A DNA stretch of 64,000 nt. Origin: Flavobacterium sinopsychrotolerans. Lineage in GTDB: Bacteria; Bacteroidota; Bacteroidia; Flavobacteriales; Flavobacteriaceae. This document shows, piece after piece, positions 1 to 7,777 of this stretch. Within the stretch, counting starts at the first letter, position 1. Each line of letters begins with the position of its first letter. The stretch lies in assembly GCF_900110375.1 (NCBI RefSeq), contig NZ_FODN01000002.1:248001-312000 (forward strand). The letters are read 5' to 3'. The notes under the pieces were generated by a model, which was not told where the DNA came from, did not search any database, and saw only the letters and a list, made by a program, of their open reading frames with translations. The position numbers were made by a program, and so were the translations under genes.

Positions 1-804
1 GTTTTCTATTTTATTTTTGCATGGTTTAGGGAACAAGTTTGTATTATTGCCTGTCCTTACGGAAGATTACAAGGTGTTTTATTAGACGATAAATCGATAA
101 ATGTAGCATACGATTTTGTTCGTGGCGAAAAAGAAGTTGGCAGGGCCAAATTCAACAAACAGGAAGATAGAGCAACGACAGGAAAAGGAGATTGTATCGA
201 TTGTAAGCAATGTGTAAATGTTTGTCCAACTGGAATTGATATTCGAAACGGGACACAAATGGAATGTGTCAATTGCACGGCCTGTATTGACGAATGTGAT
301 GCCATTATGGAAGGTGTGGGTTTACCTAAAGGGTTGATCCGGTACGCATCGGAAGATGAAATTGAGAAAAAAGAGAAGTTCAGGTTCACGCCAAGAATGA
401 AAGGGTATTCGGCTGTATTATTCATTTTGACAGGTATTTTGATTGGATTATTGTTTCTACGTACTGATGTTGAAGCCACAATCTTGAGATTGCCAGGACA
501 GTTGTTTCAACACAAAGGGGATAACATCAGTAATATTTATACTTTTAAAATTATCAATAAAACGAATACTGATTTTAATGATATTCATTTCAAATTGGTG
601 GGCATAAAAGGAACTTTAAAAGTTGTAGGGAAACAAGAACTTAAAGTTCCAAAACAAGGAATGAGCGGAGGAACACTATTTGTAGAAATCAATCAAAATT
701 TATTGGATAGCGACAAAACAAAATTGAAAATTGAGGTTTATGATGGAGATGAAAAAATTGAAACTAGCACCACTAATTTCTTAAGTCCGCGAAGTTTCGA
801 TTAA
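1..804 (+). CDS. ccoG: CcoG (FixG/RdxA) cbb3 oxidase assembly protein, 5' truncated
   Basis: The frame is open from base 1, so the gene begins upstream of the window and only the last 267 residues are present. It starts in a transmembrane region followed by CPYGRLQG, then two clustered [4Fe-4S] ferredoxin-type cysteine motifs (CIDCKQCVNVCP and CVNCTACIDEC), one further membrane segment (ILTGILIGLLFL), and a C-terminal Ig-like periplasmic domain. This order is diagnostic of CcoG, the iron-sulfur membrane protein that reduces copper during assembly of cbb3-type cytochrome c oxidase. The ATG at 259 is internal, since starting there would lose the first cluster. It is followed by ccoH at a 44-nt gap, in the usual cco order. 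Confidence 0.95.
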   Translation, partial: VFYFIFAWFREQVCIIACPYGRLQGVLLDDKSINVAYDFVRGEKEVGRAKFNKQEDRATTGKGDCIDCKQCVNVCPTGIDIRNGTQMECVNCTACIDECDAIMEGVGLPKGLIRYASEDEIEKKEKFRFTPRMKGYSAVLFILTGILIGLLFLRTDVEATILRLPGQLFQHKGDNISNIYTFKIINKTNTDFNDIHFKLVGIKGTLKVVGKQELKVPKQGMSGGTLFVEINQNLLDSDKTKLKIEVYDGDEKIETSTTNFLSPRSFD

Positions 805-848
805 CATTAATAAACTAAGATTTAGAATTTATATAAAAAAAACATATC

Positions 849-1301
849 ATGAAAATTAACTGGGGAACAGGAATCGTAATCGCTTTTGGTTTATTTATAT
901 CCTTCATTTTGTATTTTGTTTTTACGGTACAATCCGATTCAAAATATGACAATGAGCTGGTTGTTGAAGAATATTACAAGCATGATGCCCATTTTGGAGA
1001 TGAAATGGCTCGAATTCAAAATGTAGAAGATTTGGTTCAAAAGCCAACAATAAACATTGTCTCAAATGGAGTTGAAATAGCATTCCCAAAAGTATTTGTT
1101 CCAATAAATATTAAAGGTAAAGTGTCCCTTTACAGACCGTCTAACAAAAAATTAGATTTTGAAATTCCAATTTCACTATCTGATGCTACTACTTTGCTCA
1201 TACCTAAAAAAAGTTTGGCAGGCGGTCGATGGGACATTAATATGGAATGGCAATACGATGGAAAATCGTATTTGTCTAAAGAAACAATTTATATCAATTA
1301 G
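849..1301 (+). CDS. ccoH: CcoH / FixH family protein
   Basis: A 150-residue protein with one N-terminal membrane anchor (residues about 8-28) and a small beta-rich periplasmic domain, the size and architecture of FixH/CcoH. FixH family proteins help assemble or stabilise cbb3-type cytochrome oxidase in the inner membrane. Its position directly after ccoG supports the call more than sequence motifs do, because the family is weakly conserved. It probably shares a transcript with ccoG. Confidence 0.85.
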   Translation: MKINWGTGIVIAFGLFISFILYFVFTVQSDSKYDNELVVEEYYKHDAHFGDEMARIQNVEDLVQKPTINIVSNGVEIAFPKVFVPINIKGKVSLYRPSNKKLDFEIPISLSDATTLLIPKKSLAGGRWDINMEWQYDGKSYLSKETIYIN

Positions 1302-1370
1302 TCTTAAAGTCAAAAGTCTTAAAGTCAATTTATAGGATTTAAGACTTTTAATTTTATGACATTAGACTAA
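1302..1370. repeat. Imperfect inverted repeat built from AGTCTTAAAGTC units
   Basis: The gap between ccoH and the next gene holds two tandem AGTCTTAAAGTC-like units followed by an imperfect reverse complement ending in TATGACATTAGACT, so the RNA could fold into a long hairpin. A closely related element fills the trpD-trpG gap at 61941-62011. It looks like a dispersed intergenic repeat rather than a terminator, since it has no T-tract and lies inside a probable operon. Confidence 0.6.
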
Positions 1371-1374
1371 AAAA

Positions 1375-2076
1375 ATGCTTTATACTGCCTTCATTTTCGG
1401 TTTAATAAGTAGTTTTCACTGCATTGGAATGTGTGGTCCTATTGCTATGATGTTGCCCGTCGACAGAACGAATCAGACCAGAAAAGCAACTCAAATCATG
1501 ACCTATCATTTGGGAAGATTAACGGCTTACGCGACAATAGGCTTTGTTTTTGGACTGCTTGGAAAAGGTTTTTTTATGGCAGGTTTGCAACAAAACTTAT
1601 CCATATTCATTGGTGTAGCTATGATTATAGTTGTTTTGATTCCAGAGAGAATTTTTGCTAAATATAATTTTTCAAAACCGGTTTTTAAATTAATTTCTAA
1701 AATCAAAACGGCTTTAGGAAGTCAGTTTAGAAATAAGAGTTATAAATCCCTATTCACTATTGGTTTACTAAATGGCTTTTTGCCTTGCGGAATGGTTTAT
1801 GTTGCTTTGTTTGGCGCCATTGCCATGCAAAGTGAAAGTCTTGGTGTTTTGTATATGATTTTATTCGGATTAGGAACCGTTCCTATGATGAGCAGCGTCG
1901 TGTATATCAACTCATTTCTTACAATTCCTATTCGAAACCGAATTCAGAAAGCGATTCCTTATGTAGCGGTATGCATTGGTTGTTTATTTATTTTAAGAGG
2001 ATTGGGATTGGGAATTCCTTATATTTCTCCATCCAATATGAGTTTGTTTATTCAAGCCGATCCAAATTGTCACTAA
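1375..2076 (+). CDS. SafE/DsbD_2-type membrane protein of the cco cluster
   Basis: A 233-residue multi-spanning membrane protein (about six helices). The first helix carries HCIGMCGP (His15, Cys16, Cys20) and a later helix carries LPCGMVY (Cys138). These cysteine motifs belong to the DsbD_2 / 'sulfite exporter TauE/SafE' family, whose members adjoining cbb3 oxidase assembly genes are thought to act in heavy-metal (probably copper) or thiol handling. The location after ccoG-ccoH supports a role in oxidase maturation. The transported species cannot be read from sequence. A strong terminator follows. Confidence 0.8.
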   Translation: MLYTAFIFGLISSFHCIGMCGPIAMMLPVDRTNQTRKATQIMTYHLGRLTAYATIGFVFGLLGKGFFMAGLQQNLSIFIGVAMIIVVLIPERIFAKYNFSKPVFKLISKIKTALGSQFRNKSYKSLFTIGLLNGFLPCGMVYVALFGAIAMQSESLGVLYMILFGLGTVPMMSSVVYINSFLTIPIRNRIQKAIPYVAVCIGCLFILRGLGLGIPYISPSNMSLFIQADPNCH

Positions 2077-2097
2077 TTTTATAATAGTTTAGCATAG

Positions 2098-2126
2098 AAA
2101 AAGCACGCTGATGGCGTGCTTTTTTA
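2098..2126. terminator. Bidirectional hairpin terminator
   Basis: A GC-rich stem (GCACGC/GCGTGC at 2103-2108 and 2114-2119, 5-nt loop) is flanked by A and T tracts on both sides, so it can end transcription of the cco cluster from the left and of hemN from the right. Confidence 0.85.
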
Positions 2127-2146
2127 TTTTGTAAGATTGAGAAACA

Positions 2147-3511
2147 TTAGATTGTCATCGAAAATAATTCGGTTTCCGGCGCTTTTCTTTTCAAGCGTAA
2201 ATCGAATGCCATACAAATATTACGAACATAAGGTTTCCCTTTTTCAGTAACGGCAATTCCATTGTCTTTAATTATCAGTAATCCGTCATTTTCCATTTCT
2301 TTCAACTGAAATATAACGTCTGGAATTTCATTGAAATAACCCTCTTTGGTTTCCCAGGAAGTTTCAAATTGGCACATTAAATTCAGAATGTGTTTTCTGA
2401 TAATGAGGTCTTCATCAGTCAATAAATGTCCTCTGAAAACCGGCAATTTATTCCATTCTAATATTTGATAATAATCTTCCAAATTTTTAACATTCTGAGC
2501 AAAACTAAACCAACTGTCACTGATGGAAGAAACTCCCAAACCAATCATTAATTGTGTTTTTGAAGAACTGTAGCCCATGAAATTGCGGTGTAATGTTCCG
2601 TTTTGAAAAGCCTCATGTAAACTGTCTGTTTTCAACGCAAAATGATCCATTCCTATTTCATGATATCCGTTCTCATACAATAATTTTTTACCGGTTTCAT
2701 AAAGCATTCTCTTTTTATCATCTTTTGGAATGTCTTCGTCGTTAAAACCGCGTTGTCCATTGCCTTTAATCCAAGGAACGTGCGCGTAACTATAAAATGC
2801 CAATCGGTCGGGTTGTAATGATTTTGTTTTTTCAATCGTATCAATAATATCTTCTATTTCCTGAAAAGGCAATCCAAAAATAATATCGTGACCTATGGAA
2901 GTATACCCAATTTCTCTGGCCCAAAATGTAACTTTTGCCACATTATGAAAAGGCTGCAAACGGTGAATTGCTTTTTGTACTTTCTCGGAATAATCCTGAA
3001 CGCCAAAACTCACTCTTCTAAAGCCTAAATCATAAAGCTTTTGCAAATGTTCGTGAGTTGTATTATTTGGATGACCTTCAAAACTAAACTCGTGATCTTT
3101 GGCTTTTTTGGCATGAACAAAAATACCATTTATTAAATCCTCTAAATTCTTAGTAGAGAAAAATGTAGGAGTTCCACCACCCAAATGAATCTCTTTTATA
3201 GTTGGTTTTTCTCCAAGAATTTTACAATATAAGGTCCATTCTTTCAAAACTGCTTCTATGTACGGATTTTCAACGCTGTGATTTTTGGTAATACGCTTGT
3301 TACAGCCACAAAAAGTGCATAAGCTTTCGCAAAAAGGCAAATGGATATATAAACTGATGCCTTCCGAAGAATTACTTTCTATAAATGATTTTTTTAGCGT
3401 TTCGGCCCAAATCTCATTTGAAAAATCAGTTTCATCCCAATAGGGAACCGTTGGATAACTAGTGTATCTGGGACCTGGAACATTATATTTTTGAATTAAA
3501 GAATTTTTCAT
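2147..3511 (-). CDS. hemN: Oxygen-independent coproporphyrinogen III dehydrogenase
   Basis: Radical-SAM enzyme converting coproporphyrinogen III to protoporphyrinogen IX in anaerobic or microaerobic haem synthesis. The N terminus YNVPGPRYTSYP is the HemN signature; CESLCTFCGC supplies the [4Fe-4S] cysteines (Cys61, Cys65, Cys68, plus Cys70) and GGGTPTFF is the SAM-binding glycine motif. The 454-residue length and the C-terminal HemN domain fit. I chose ATG 3511 over the upstream ATG at 3529, because an apparent -7 box (3534-3541) places the transcription start near 3528. It lies next to cbb3 oxidase assembly genes, fitting a low-oxygen respiration theme. Confidence 0.95.
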   Translation of the reverse strand: MKNSLIQKYNVPGPRYTSYPTVPYWDETDFSNEIWAETLKKSFIESNSSEGISLYIHLPFCESLCTFCGCNKRITKNHSVENPYIEAVLKEWTLYCKILGEKPTIKEIHLGGGTPTFFSTKNLEDLINGIFVHAKKAKDHEFSFEGHPNNTTHEHLQKLYDLGFRRVSFGVQDYSEKVQKAIHRLQPFHNVAKVTFWAREIGYTSIGHDIIFGLPFQEIEDIIDTIEKTKSLQPDRLAFYSYAHVPWIKGNGQRGFNDEDIPKDDKKRMLYETGKKLLYENGYHEIGMDHFALKTDSLHEAFQNGTLHRNFMGYSSSKTQLMIGLGVSSISDSWFSFAQNVKNLEDYYQILEWNKLPVFRGHLLTDEDLIIRKHILNLMCQFETSWETKEGYFNEIPDVIFQLKEMENDGLLIIKDNGIAVTEKGKPYVRNICMAFDLRLKRKAPETELFSMTI

Positions 3512-3533
3512 AGCGAAGTCATTTAACATTAAT

Positions 3534-3577
3534 CAAAAGTATGACGACTCCTTAAATATTAAAATGATAATTATCAT
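3534..3577 (-). promoter_or_regulatory. hemN promoter with FNR/CRP-like palindrome
   Basis: On the minus strand TACTTTTG (3541-3534) matches the Bacteroidetes -7 box TAnnTTTG. Upstream is a perfect 14-bp palindrome ATGATAATTATCAT (3564-3577), which matches the FNR pattern TTGAT-N4-ATCAA in 4 of 5 positions per half. Its centre (3570.5) is about 42 nt upstream of the inferred start site, the class II activator position, and no -33 TTG box is present at normal spacing. The regulator itself is inferred. Confidence 0.55.
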
Positions 3578-3599
3578 ATTGAAAAACCTTTTGCAAAAG

Positions 3600-3622
3600 A
3601 AAGAGGCTTAAAAGCCTCTTTT
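3600..3622 (-). terminator. Hairpin terminator downstream of the 3641-4117 gene
   Basis: AAGAGGCT/AGCCTCTT (3601-3608 and 3613-3620) with a 4-nt loop; on the minus strand it is followed by a T-rich stretch. Confidence 0.7.
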
Positions 3623-3640
3623 ATTCAACAAATTAACTAC

Positions 3641-4117
3641 TTAAACGGTGATGCAATTCTGAATCATTTTAGTCCATTTTTTGGCTAGTTGATGATCTTC
3701 ATATAAACAAACTTGACCAATTTGATCATTCTCAATTTTGTAAAATGGTATAAACTCTGTTTTTTTGCCATCTTTGTATTGAAATTCAAATTCAATTTTT
3801 AGAATCGTATCAGTGTTATTCTCCGTTGTTGGAATCAGTTTGCAGGATTGAACTGTATTTAAATCTACAAAAGAGACAACTTCCTCCTTTGCATTAAAAT
3901 TCATTAAAAGAAACCCTTTGTTTTTTTCGTCTAATGCCAAGACTTTTTTATTTTGTGTTTCTGTTATTTCAAAATTAAAATGATTGTTTTGACTGAACTT
4001 ATTTTTTATGGCTTTAATTTTTGCTTTGTTGATTGAAGTTGACCTCATGGAATAGAATAGAGGAATTGCAATTATTAAAGTTAGTATAAGGCCAATTATT
4101 GTTACGGATGTATCCAT
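3641..4117 (-). CDS. Hypothetical membrane-anchored protein
   Basis: A 158-residue protein that I do not recognise. It has one N-terminal membrane helix (residues about 5-22) followed by a soluble domain of alternating beta-strand character with many Lys, Asn and Phe residues. The longer frame to 4162 adds 15 residues lacking any signal; ATG 4117 (MDTSVTI) puts the membrane helix at the N terminus and is preferred. It is followed by a terminator and preceded by another small exported protein gene about 95 nt away, so the two may form a unit. No catalytic motif is visible. Confidence 0.6.
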   Translation of the reverse strand: MDTSVTIIGLILTLIIAIPLFYSMRSTSINKAKIKAIKNKFSQNNHFNFEITETQNKKVLALDEKNKGFLLMNFNAKEEVVSFVDLNTVQSCKLIPTTENNTDTILKIEFEFQYKDGKKTEFIPFYKIENDQIGQVCLYEDHQLAKKWTKMIQNCITV

Positions 4118-4211
4118 TTTTTTATTTTTTTGTAAAGCATGATAAGTTGAACTGAAAACCAAAAGGAATCAATTCAAAAGGGAAGATAAGTTGTGTAATC
4201 AGTGCTTCAAA

Positions 4212-4559
4212 TCACCAAAAAAAATGGAAAGGAAAGAGTAAAAGCGAAACCATCTCACATCTATTGATGTCTTGTTTCGCAAAACGAATAAAGAATGTAC
4301 TAATTTTAAAATCCGGAATTGCAATCAGAAAATTTTCTAAATATTTTGCAATGGTGTAATCAGGAGTTTTATGATAAGAAGTAAATGTATTACTTACTTG
4401 AGGCTGTATAAAATCTGAAGAATGAATGCTGTTCGCAGAAAATGAAGAATTTGACTTTTCTATTTTAATGGTTTGAACAGGAACTTCATTTGCATTAAAA
4501 GCAAATAACAGAGCTATTAAAAGTCCAATAAAAATGATAGTTTTCCGAATCCAATTCAT
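4212..4559 (-). CDS. Hypothetical small exported protein
   Basis: A 115-residue protein with an N-terminal hydrophobic segment (residues about 6-22) that could be a signal peptide or anchor, a Ser/Asn-rich middle, and an aromatic, hydrophobic C terminus ending FPFHFFW. No family recognised. It could be a genuine short envelope protein; the low-complexity composition means a non-coding frame cannot be fully excluded, but the start, length and orientation agree with the neighbouring gene. Confidence 0.45.
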   Translation of the reverse strand: MNWIRKTIIFIGLLIALLFAFNANEVPVQTIKIEKSNSSFSANSIHSSDFIQPQVSNTFTSYHKTPDYTIAKYLENFLIAIPDFKISTFFIRFAKQDINRCEMVSLLLFPFHFFW

Positions 4560-4647
4560 TTTGCTAATTTAAAATTTAGAAGTGATTTTATGAAATTTTA
4601 TCTAATAAATGTAAGTTAAAATTTAAATTGCAAAACTGATATCCATA

Positions 4648-4682
4648 AAAAAAACCTCGAACATGAATAGTTCGAGGTTTTT
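4648..4682 (-). terminator. Rho-independent terminator of the DUF349 gene
   Basis: A 12-bp stem AAAACCTCGAAC/GTTCGAGGTTTT (4651-4662 and 4670-4681) with a 7-nt loop; the minus-strand reading ends in a run of eight T. Confidence 0.9.
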
Positions 4683-4704
4683 GATTATCAATAATTGCTG
4701 AAAT

Positions 4705-6705
4705 TTATTCTATTTTCAAATTTCTCAATTGTTTTAGTTTTTCTTTCCAAACATCAAGACTTTCTTTATGAATAGCAATATTTTTTCGAACTTCTAATAC
4801 AATAGAATTTTCTTTTTTAGCATTTCTGGTATTGGTAAAAAACTGAATATTGTTCTCTAATTGAAAAATTTCATTCTGAACTTCATCAATTTTACGCATT
4901 AAGAAAATCTTTTCGTTATCCAGTTTGCGAATATCATGACTTTCAGATAAATGATCCATTCTATTGGCGAAACGCATCATGTCAGTATCTTTTTTACTCA
5001 AACTCAATTTTTCAAAAAGGGCATCCAGAATTTTATTGAATTTTCCTTCAATATGTCTTCTTGGGAAAGGCACTTTTCCAAAGTTTTTCCAAGTTTCAAT
5101 ATGCAATTTAATAGCGTCTAAATCCGTTTTGTGATCTCCAGTCAATTGGAATTCTCTCAACGTTTCTAAGTAGGCTTTTTTATTATCAAAAGCTTCTACT
5201 TCTTCACCATTTTCCTCATTTTTTTGTTCTTTTAATTTGTCAAAATAATGGTTACAGGCATCTTTAAATTCTTTCCAGATTTTATCCGAATATTTTCTTG
5301 GTACATGTCCTATCTGTTTCCACTCATCCTGAATTTTTTTCATGATAGGCGTAGTAGTTGCAAAATCTAGGCTTTCTTGAAGTTCTTTGGCTTTGGCAAC
5401 AAGAGCCGTTTTCTTGTTTAAATTCTCGTTTTGATCTTTCTTAATATCTTTGTAAAATGAATTTTTAAAAGAATTAAAATTTCTGACGGCTGTTTTAAAA
5501 CTAGCCCAAGTTTCCTCATTTACTTCCGATGGTACTTTTCCTGCAGAAAAGAAAGCAGTTCGCAACGCTTCCACTTTTTCTATTTGAGCCAGCCATTGTG
5601 AGTGAGCATTGACTTTTTCTGTAGCCAGAACTTCAATTTTGGCAATAATTTCTTTTTTCTTTTCTAAGTTTTCAAGTTCTGTACCTCTTTGATTTTCGAA
5701 CAAAACCTCACGTTTGTCATGCATTTGTTTAGTCAAATCACTAAATTTATTCCAAATGTCATCACGATGTTCTCTGGAAACCGGGCCAATATCCTCTTTC
5801 CAGATTCTGTGCAAGTCTTGTAATTCTCTGAATGCCTTATTAATGTCAGCCTCATTCACCAATTCTTCAACACGAGCTACAATTTTTTGTTTTTGCTCTA
5901 AATTATGTTTGAAATCTAAATCTCTGGCCTCTCTGTCTAAATGCAGATAATCATAGAAATTCTCTACATGAAAATGGAAATTGTTCCAAACATGATTGTA
6001 TTTATCTTTTGGGATTGGTCCTGCATTTTTCCATCGTTCTCTTAAATCATTAAAATGTTTTAAAGTGTCTTTGATGTTTGCCTGAGGATTAATCAGTTCC
6101 TTTAACTCTTCAACAATCGCCAAACGGTTTTCTAAATTTGTTTTCAGATTCGTTTGTAGACTCTTGAAATGGGTGTTTTTAGTATCTCTAAACTGAGAAT
6201 AATATTTATCAAAATTAGTTTTAAGTGGAGAATGATATTGAAATTCTTCGTTTGGATCTTGATTTTCTGCTAGAAATTCCTCTTTTTTCTCTTCAAGAAG
6301 GTGGTTGTATTTCGCTAAAAATGCTTTTTTGATTTCCTCAATATGATCCTTAAACGACATTACTTTTTCATTAGAAACTAAAGCTTTCAGTTCCTCCACA
6401 AGATCTTCCAGAGACAATGCATCATAATCCTGCATCGGGATCTCATGGCGCTCTTTCAGCGTTTCATCTTCACTTTCTTCTGCATTTGTTTCCGCTATGG
6501 CATCAAGCGCAGTTTGATTTTTTGTTTCGGAAACGGTTTCTTCCGGAGAAGGTATTACAACATTATCTTCTGCGGGAAAATAGGTTGGTTCTATTGGTTC
6601 AATAACTGCCGCAGTGTCTGTAGTAGTAGCTACTGAATTGTTTTCTAAATTTCCATCTGCTTCGTTTTCATGACGAGACAGGTTATCATTCTTTTCTTCT
6701 AACAT
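4705..6705 (-). CDS. DUF349 repeat protein
   Basis: A 666-residue, highly charged protein. The first ~100 residues are acidic and low in complexity (Glu, Asp, Thr, Asn) and probably disordered. The remainder consists of about five helical repeats of roughly 70 residues with recurring W-K-x-I/A-G-x-V/I-P-x-x motifs (for example WKNAGPIPKD, WKQIGHVPRK, WKNFGKVPFP), which is the DUF349 signature. The C terminus is coiled-coil. No signal peptide is seen, so it is likely cytoplasmic. The function of DUF349 proteins in Bacteroidetes is unknown to me. Own terminator; transcribed alone. Confidence 0.9.
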   Translation of the reverse strand: MLEEKNDNLSRHENEADGNLENNSVATTTDTAAVIEPIEPTYFPAEDNVVIPSPEETVSETKNQTALDAIAETNAEESEDETLKERHEIPMQDYDALSLEDLVEELKALVSNEKVMSFKDHIEEIKKAFLAKYNHLLEEKKEEFLAENQDPNEEFQYHSPLKTNFDKYYSQFRDTKNTHFKSLQTNLKTNLENRLAIVEELKELINPQANIKDTLKHFNDLRERWKNAGPIPKDKYNHVWNNFHFHVENFYDYLHLDREARDLDFKHNLEQKQKIVARVEELVNEADINKAFRELQDLHRIWKEDIGPVSREHRDDIWNKFSDLTKQMHDKREVLFENQRGTELENLEKKKEIIAKIEVLATEKVNAHSQWLAQIEKVEALRTAFFSAGKVPSEVNEETWASFKTAVRNFNSFKNSFYKDIKKDQNENLNKKTALVAKAKELQESLDFATTTPIMKKIQDEWKQIGHVPRKYSDKIWKEFKDACNHYFDKLKEQKNEENGEEVEAFDNKKAYLETLREFQLTGDHKTDLDAIKLHIETWKNFGKVPFPRRHIEGKFNKILDALFEKLSLSKKDTDMMRFANRMDHLSESHDIRKLDNEKIFLMRKIDEVQNEIFQLENNIQFFTNTRNAKKENSIVLEVRKNIAIHKESLDVWKEKLKQLRNLKIE

Positions 6706-6822
6706 TTTTTCAATGTGTAAGGTTTCTAAATCTATTCAACACGAAAGGTACTAAAGCAGTATGAAACTACAAAATAAAAGGCTTTATTTATAGTCATTTT
6801 ATGTTAAAAAAAAATTCATTTT

Positions 6823-6906
6823 GAAGCAATTTCCTGCTGTCCGCTGTATCTTTTTTGTCTCTGAAAAACGAGACAAAAAAGGATGCCGCTGCCATCAGGG
6901 CTAGGG
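6823..6906 (-). repeat. Dispersed hairpin-core repeat, copy 1
   Basis: Reads on the minus strand as AGCCCTGATGGCAGCGGCATCC, then a perfect inverted repeat TTTTTTGTCTC...GAGACAAAAAA, then GATACAGCGGACAGCAGGAAATTGC. The outer flanks match copies at 9296-9378, 36535-36607 and, more loosely, 57958-58075, while the hairpin core differs in each. It lies in the 322-bp gap between the DUF349 gene and aroE; apart from this repeat and a terminator, I see nothing else there. Confidence 0.75.
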
Positions 6907-6957
6907 TTTTATCGGTTTTATTGTGAGTTTTTCTCCGAATTTAATTTTTATTAATGC

Positions 6958-6986
6958 AAAACACCACTCAAAGACAGTGGTGTTTT
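6958..6986. terminator. Hairpin terminator downstream of aroE
   Basis: An 11-bp perfect stem AAAACACCACT/AGTGGTGTTTT (6958-6968 and 6976-6986) with a 7-nt loop, 41 nt after the aroE stop codon. Confidence 0.8.
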
Positions 6987-7027
6987 GTAATTATATAAAT
7001 ACAACTAAATATAGAATTGTATTTTTA

Positions 7028-7777
7028 TTATTTATTCCAAATTTTCCAAGCTTTTTCCGCTTGAAAAACAAGCATATCCAAGCCATTTTTGATTTGCGCG
7101 CCTTGTTGTTTTGCTTTTTTAAGGAATTGCGTTTCAGCGGGATTATAAATTAAATCATAAGCAATGTGCTTATCCGTGAAAAATTCGTACGGGATTAATG
7201 GGAACGCATCTACGTCAGGGCTTGTTCCTACTGGAGTAGCGTTTATGATGATTTGGTAATTATCAAATGTTGTCGCGTTGATTCGGTCGTAATCAATTCC
7301 ATTTTCTTTGGCTTCTCTCGAAACAAAAGTGTAGGGAATGTTTAGTTCGTCCAAAGCAAAAGCCACTCCTTTTGAAGCGCCTCCAGTTCCTAAAATCAAA
7401 GCTTTTTTGTGGTGCGGTTGCAATAGTGGTTCTAATGATTTTTTGAAACCATAATAATCTGTATTGTAGCCTTTTAATTTCCCTTTTTTGGTAATTATAA
7501 TGGTATTTACAGCACCAATTATTTCCGCTTTTTTTGATAATTTATCTAGAAACGGAATTACTGCTTCCTTGTACGGAATAGTAACATTCAATCCTTTTAA
7601 ATCTGAAGTGTTTTTAATTATTTCCGAAAAAGCGTTTATTTCAGGAATATCGAAATTTTCATAGGTACAACCGGCAAAGTTTTCACTATTAAATTTGTCG
7701 GTAAAATATCCTTTAGAAAAAGAATAACTAATGTTGCGTCCTAATAATCCAAAGCGTTTTCTAACTGTATCAACCAT
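7028..7777 (-). CDS. aroE: Shikimate dehydrogenase
   Basis: NADP-dependent reduction of 3-dehydroshikimate to shikimate in the chorismate pathway. Visible motifs: the shikimate-binding Ser pair in ISYSFSKGYF, the catalytic Lys in NVTIPYK, the Asp in NTDYYGF, the nucleotide-binding loop GTGGASKG, the NATPVGTSP motif, and the C-terminal GLDMLVFQA. The 249 residues fit the compact single-domain AroE class. The start ATG shares one base with the stop of the upstream TPR gene (TAATG), so translation is probably coupled. It lies far from the trp operon in this window, which consumes the end product chorismate. Confidence 0.95.
   Translation of the reverse strand: MVDTVRKRFGLLGRNISYSFSKGYFTDKFNSENFAGCTYENFDIPEINAFSEIIKNTSDLKGLNVTIPYKEAVIPFLDKLSKKAEIIGAVNTIIITKKGKLKGYNTDYYGFKKSLEPLLQPHHKKALILGTGGASKGVAFALDELNIPYTFVSREAKENGIDYDRINATTFDNYQIIINATPVGTSPDVDAFPLIPYEFFTDKHIAYDLIYNPAETQFLKKAKQQGAQIKNGLDMLVFQAEKAWKIWNK

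Noticed and set aside
259..261. ATG 259 as a gene start for a ferredoxin-like protein
   Set aside because: The frame is open to the window edge and encodes the rest of CcoG, including the first iron-sulfur cysteines.
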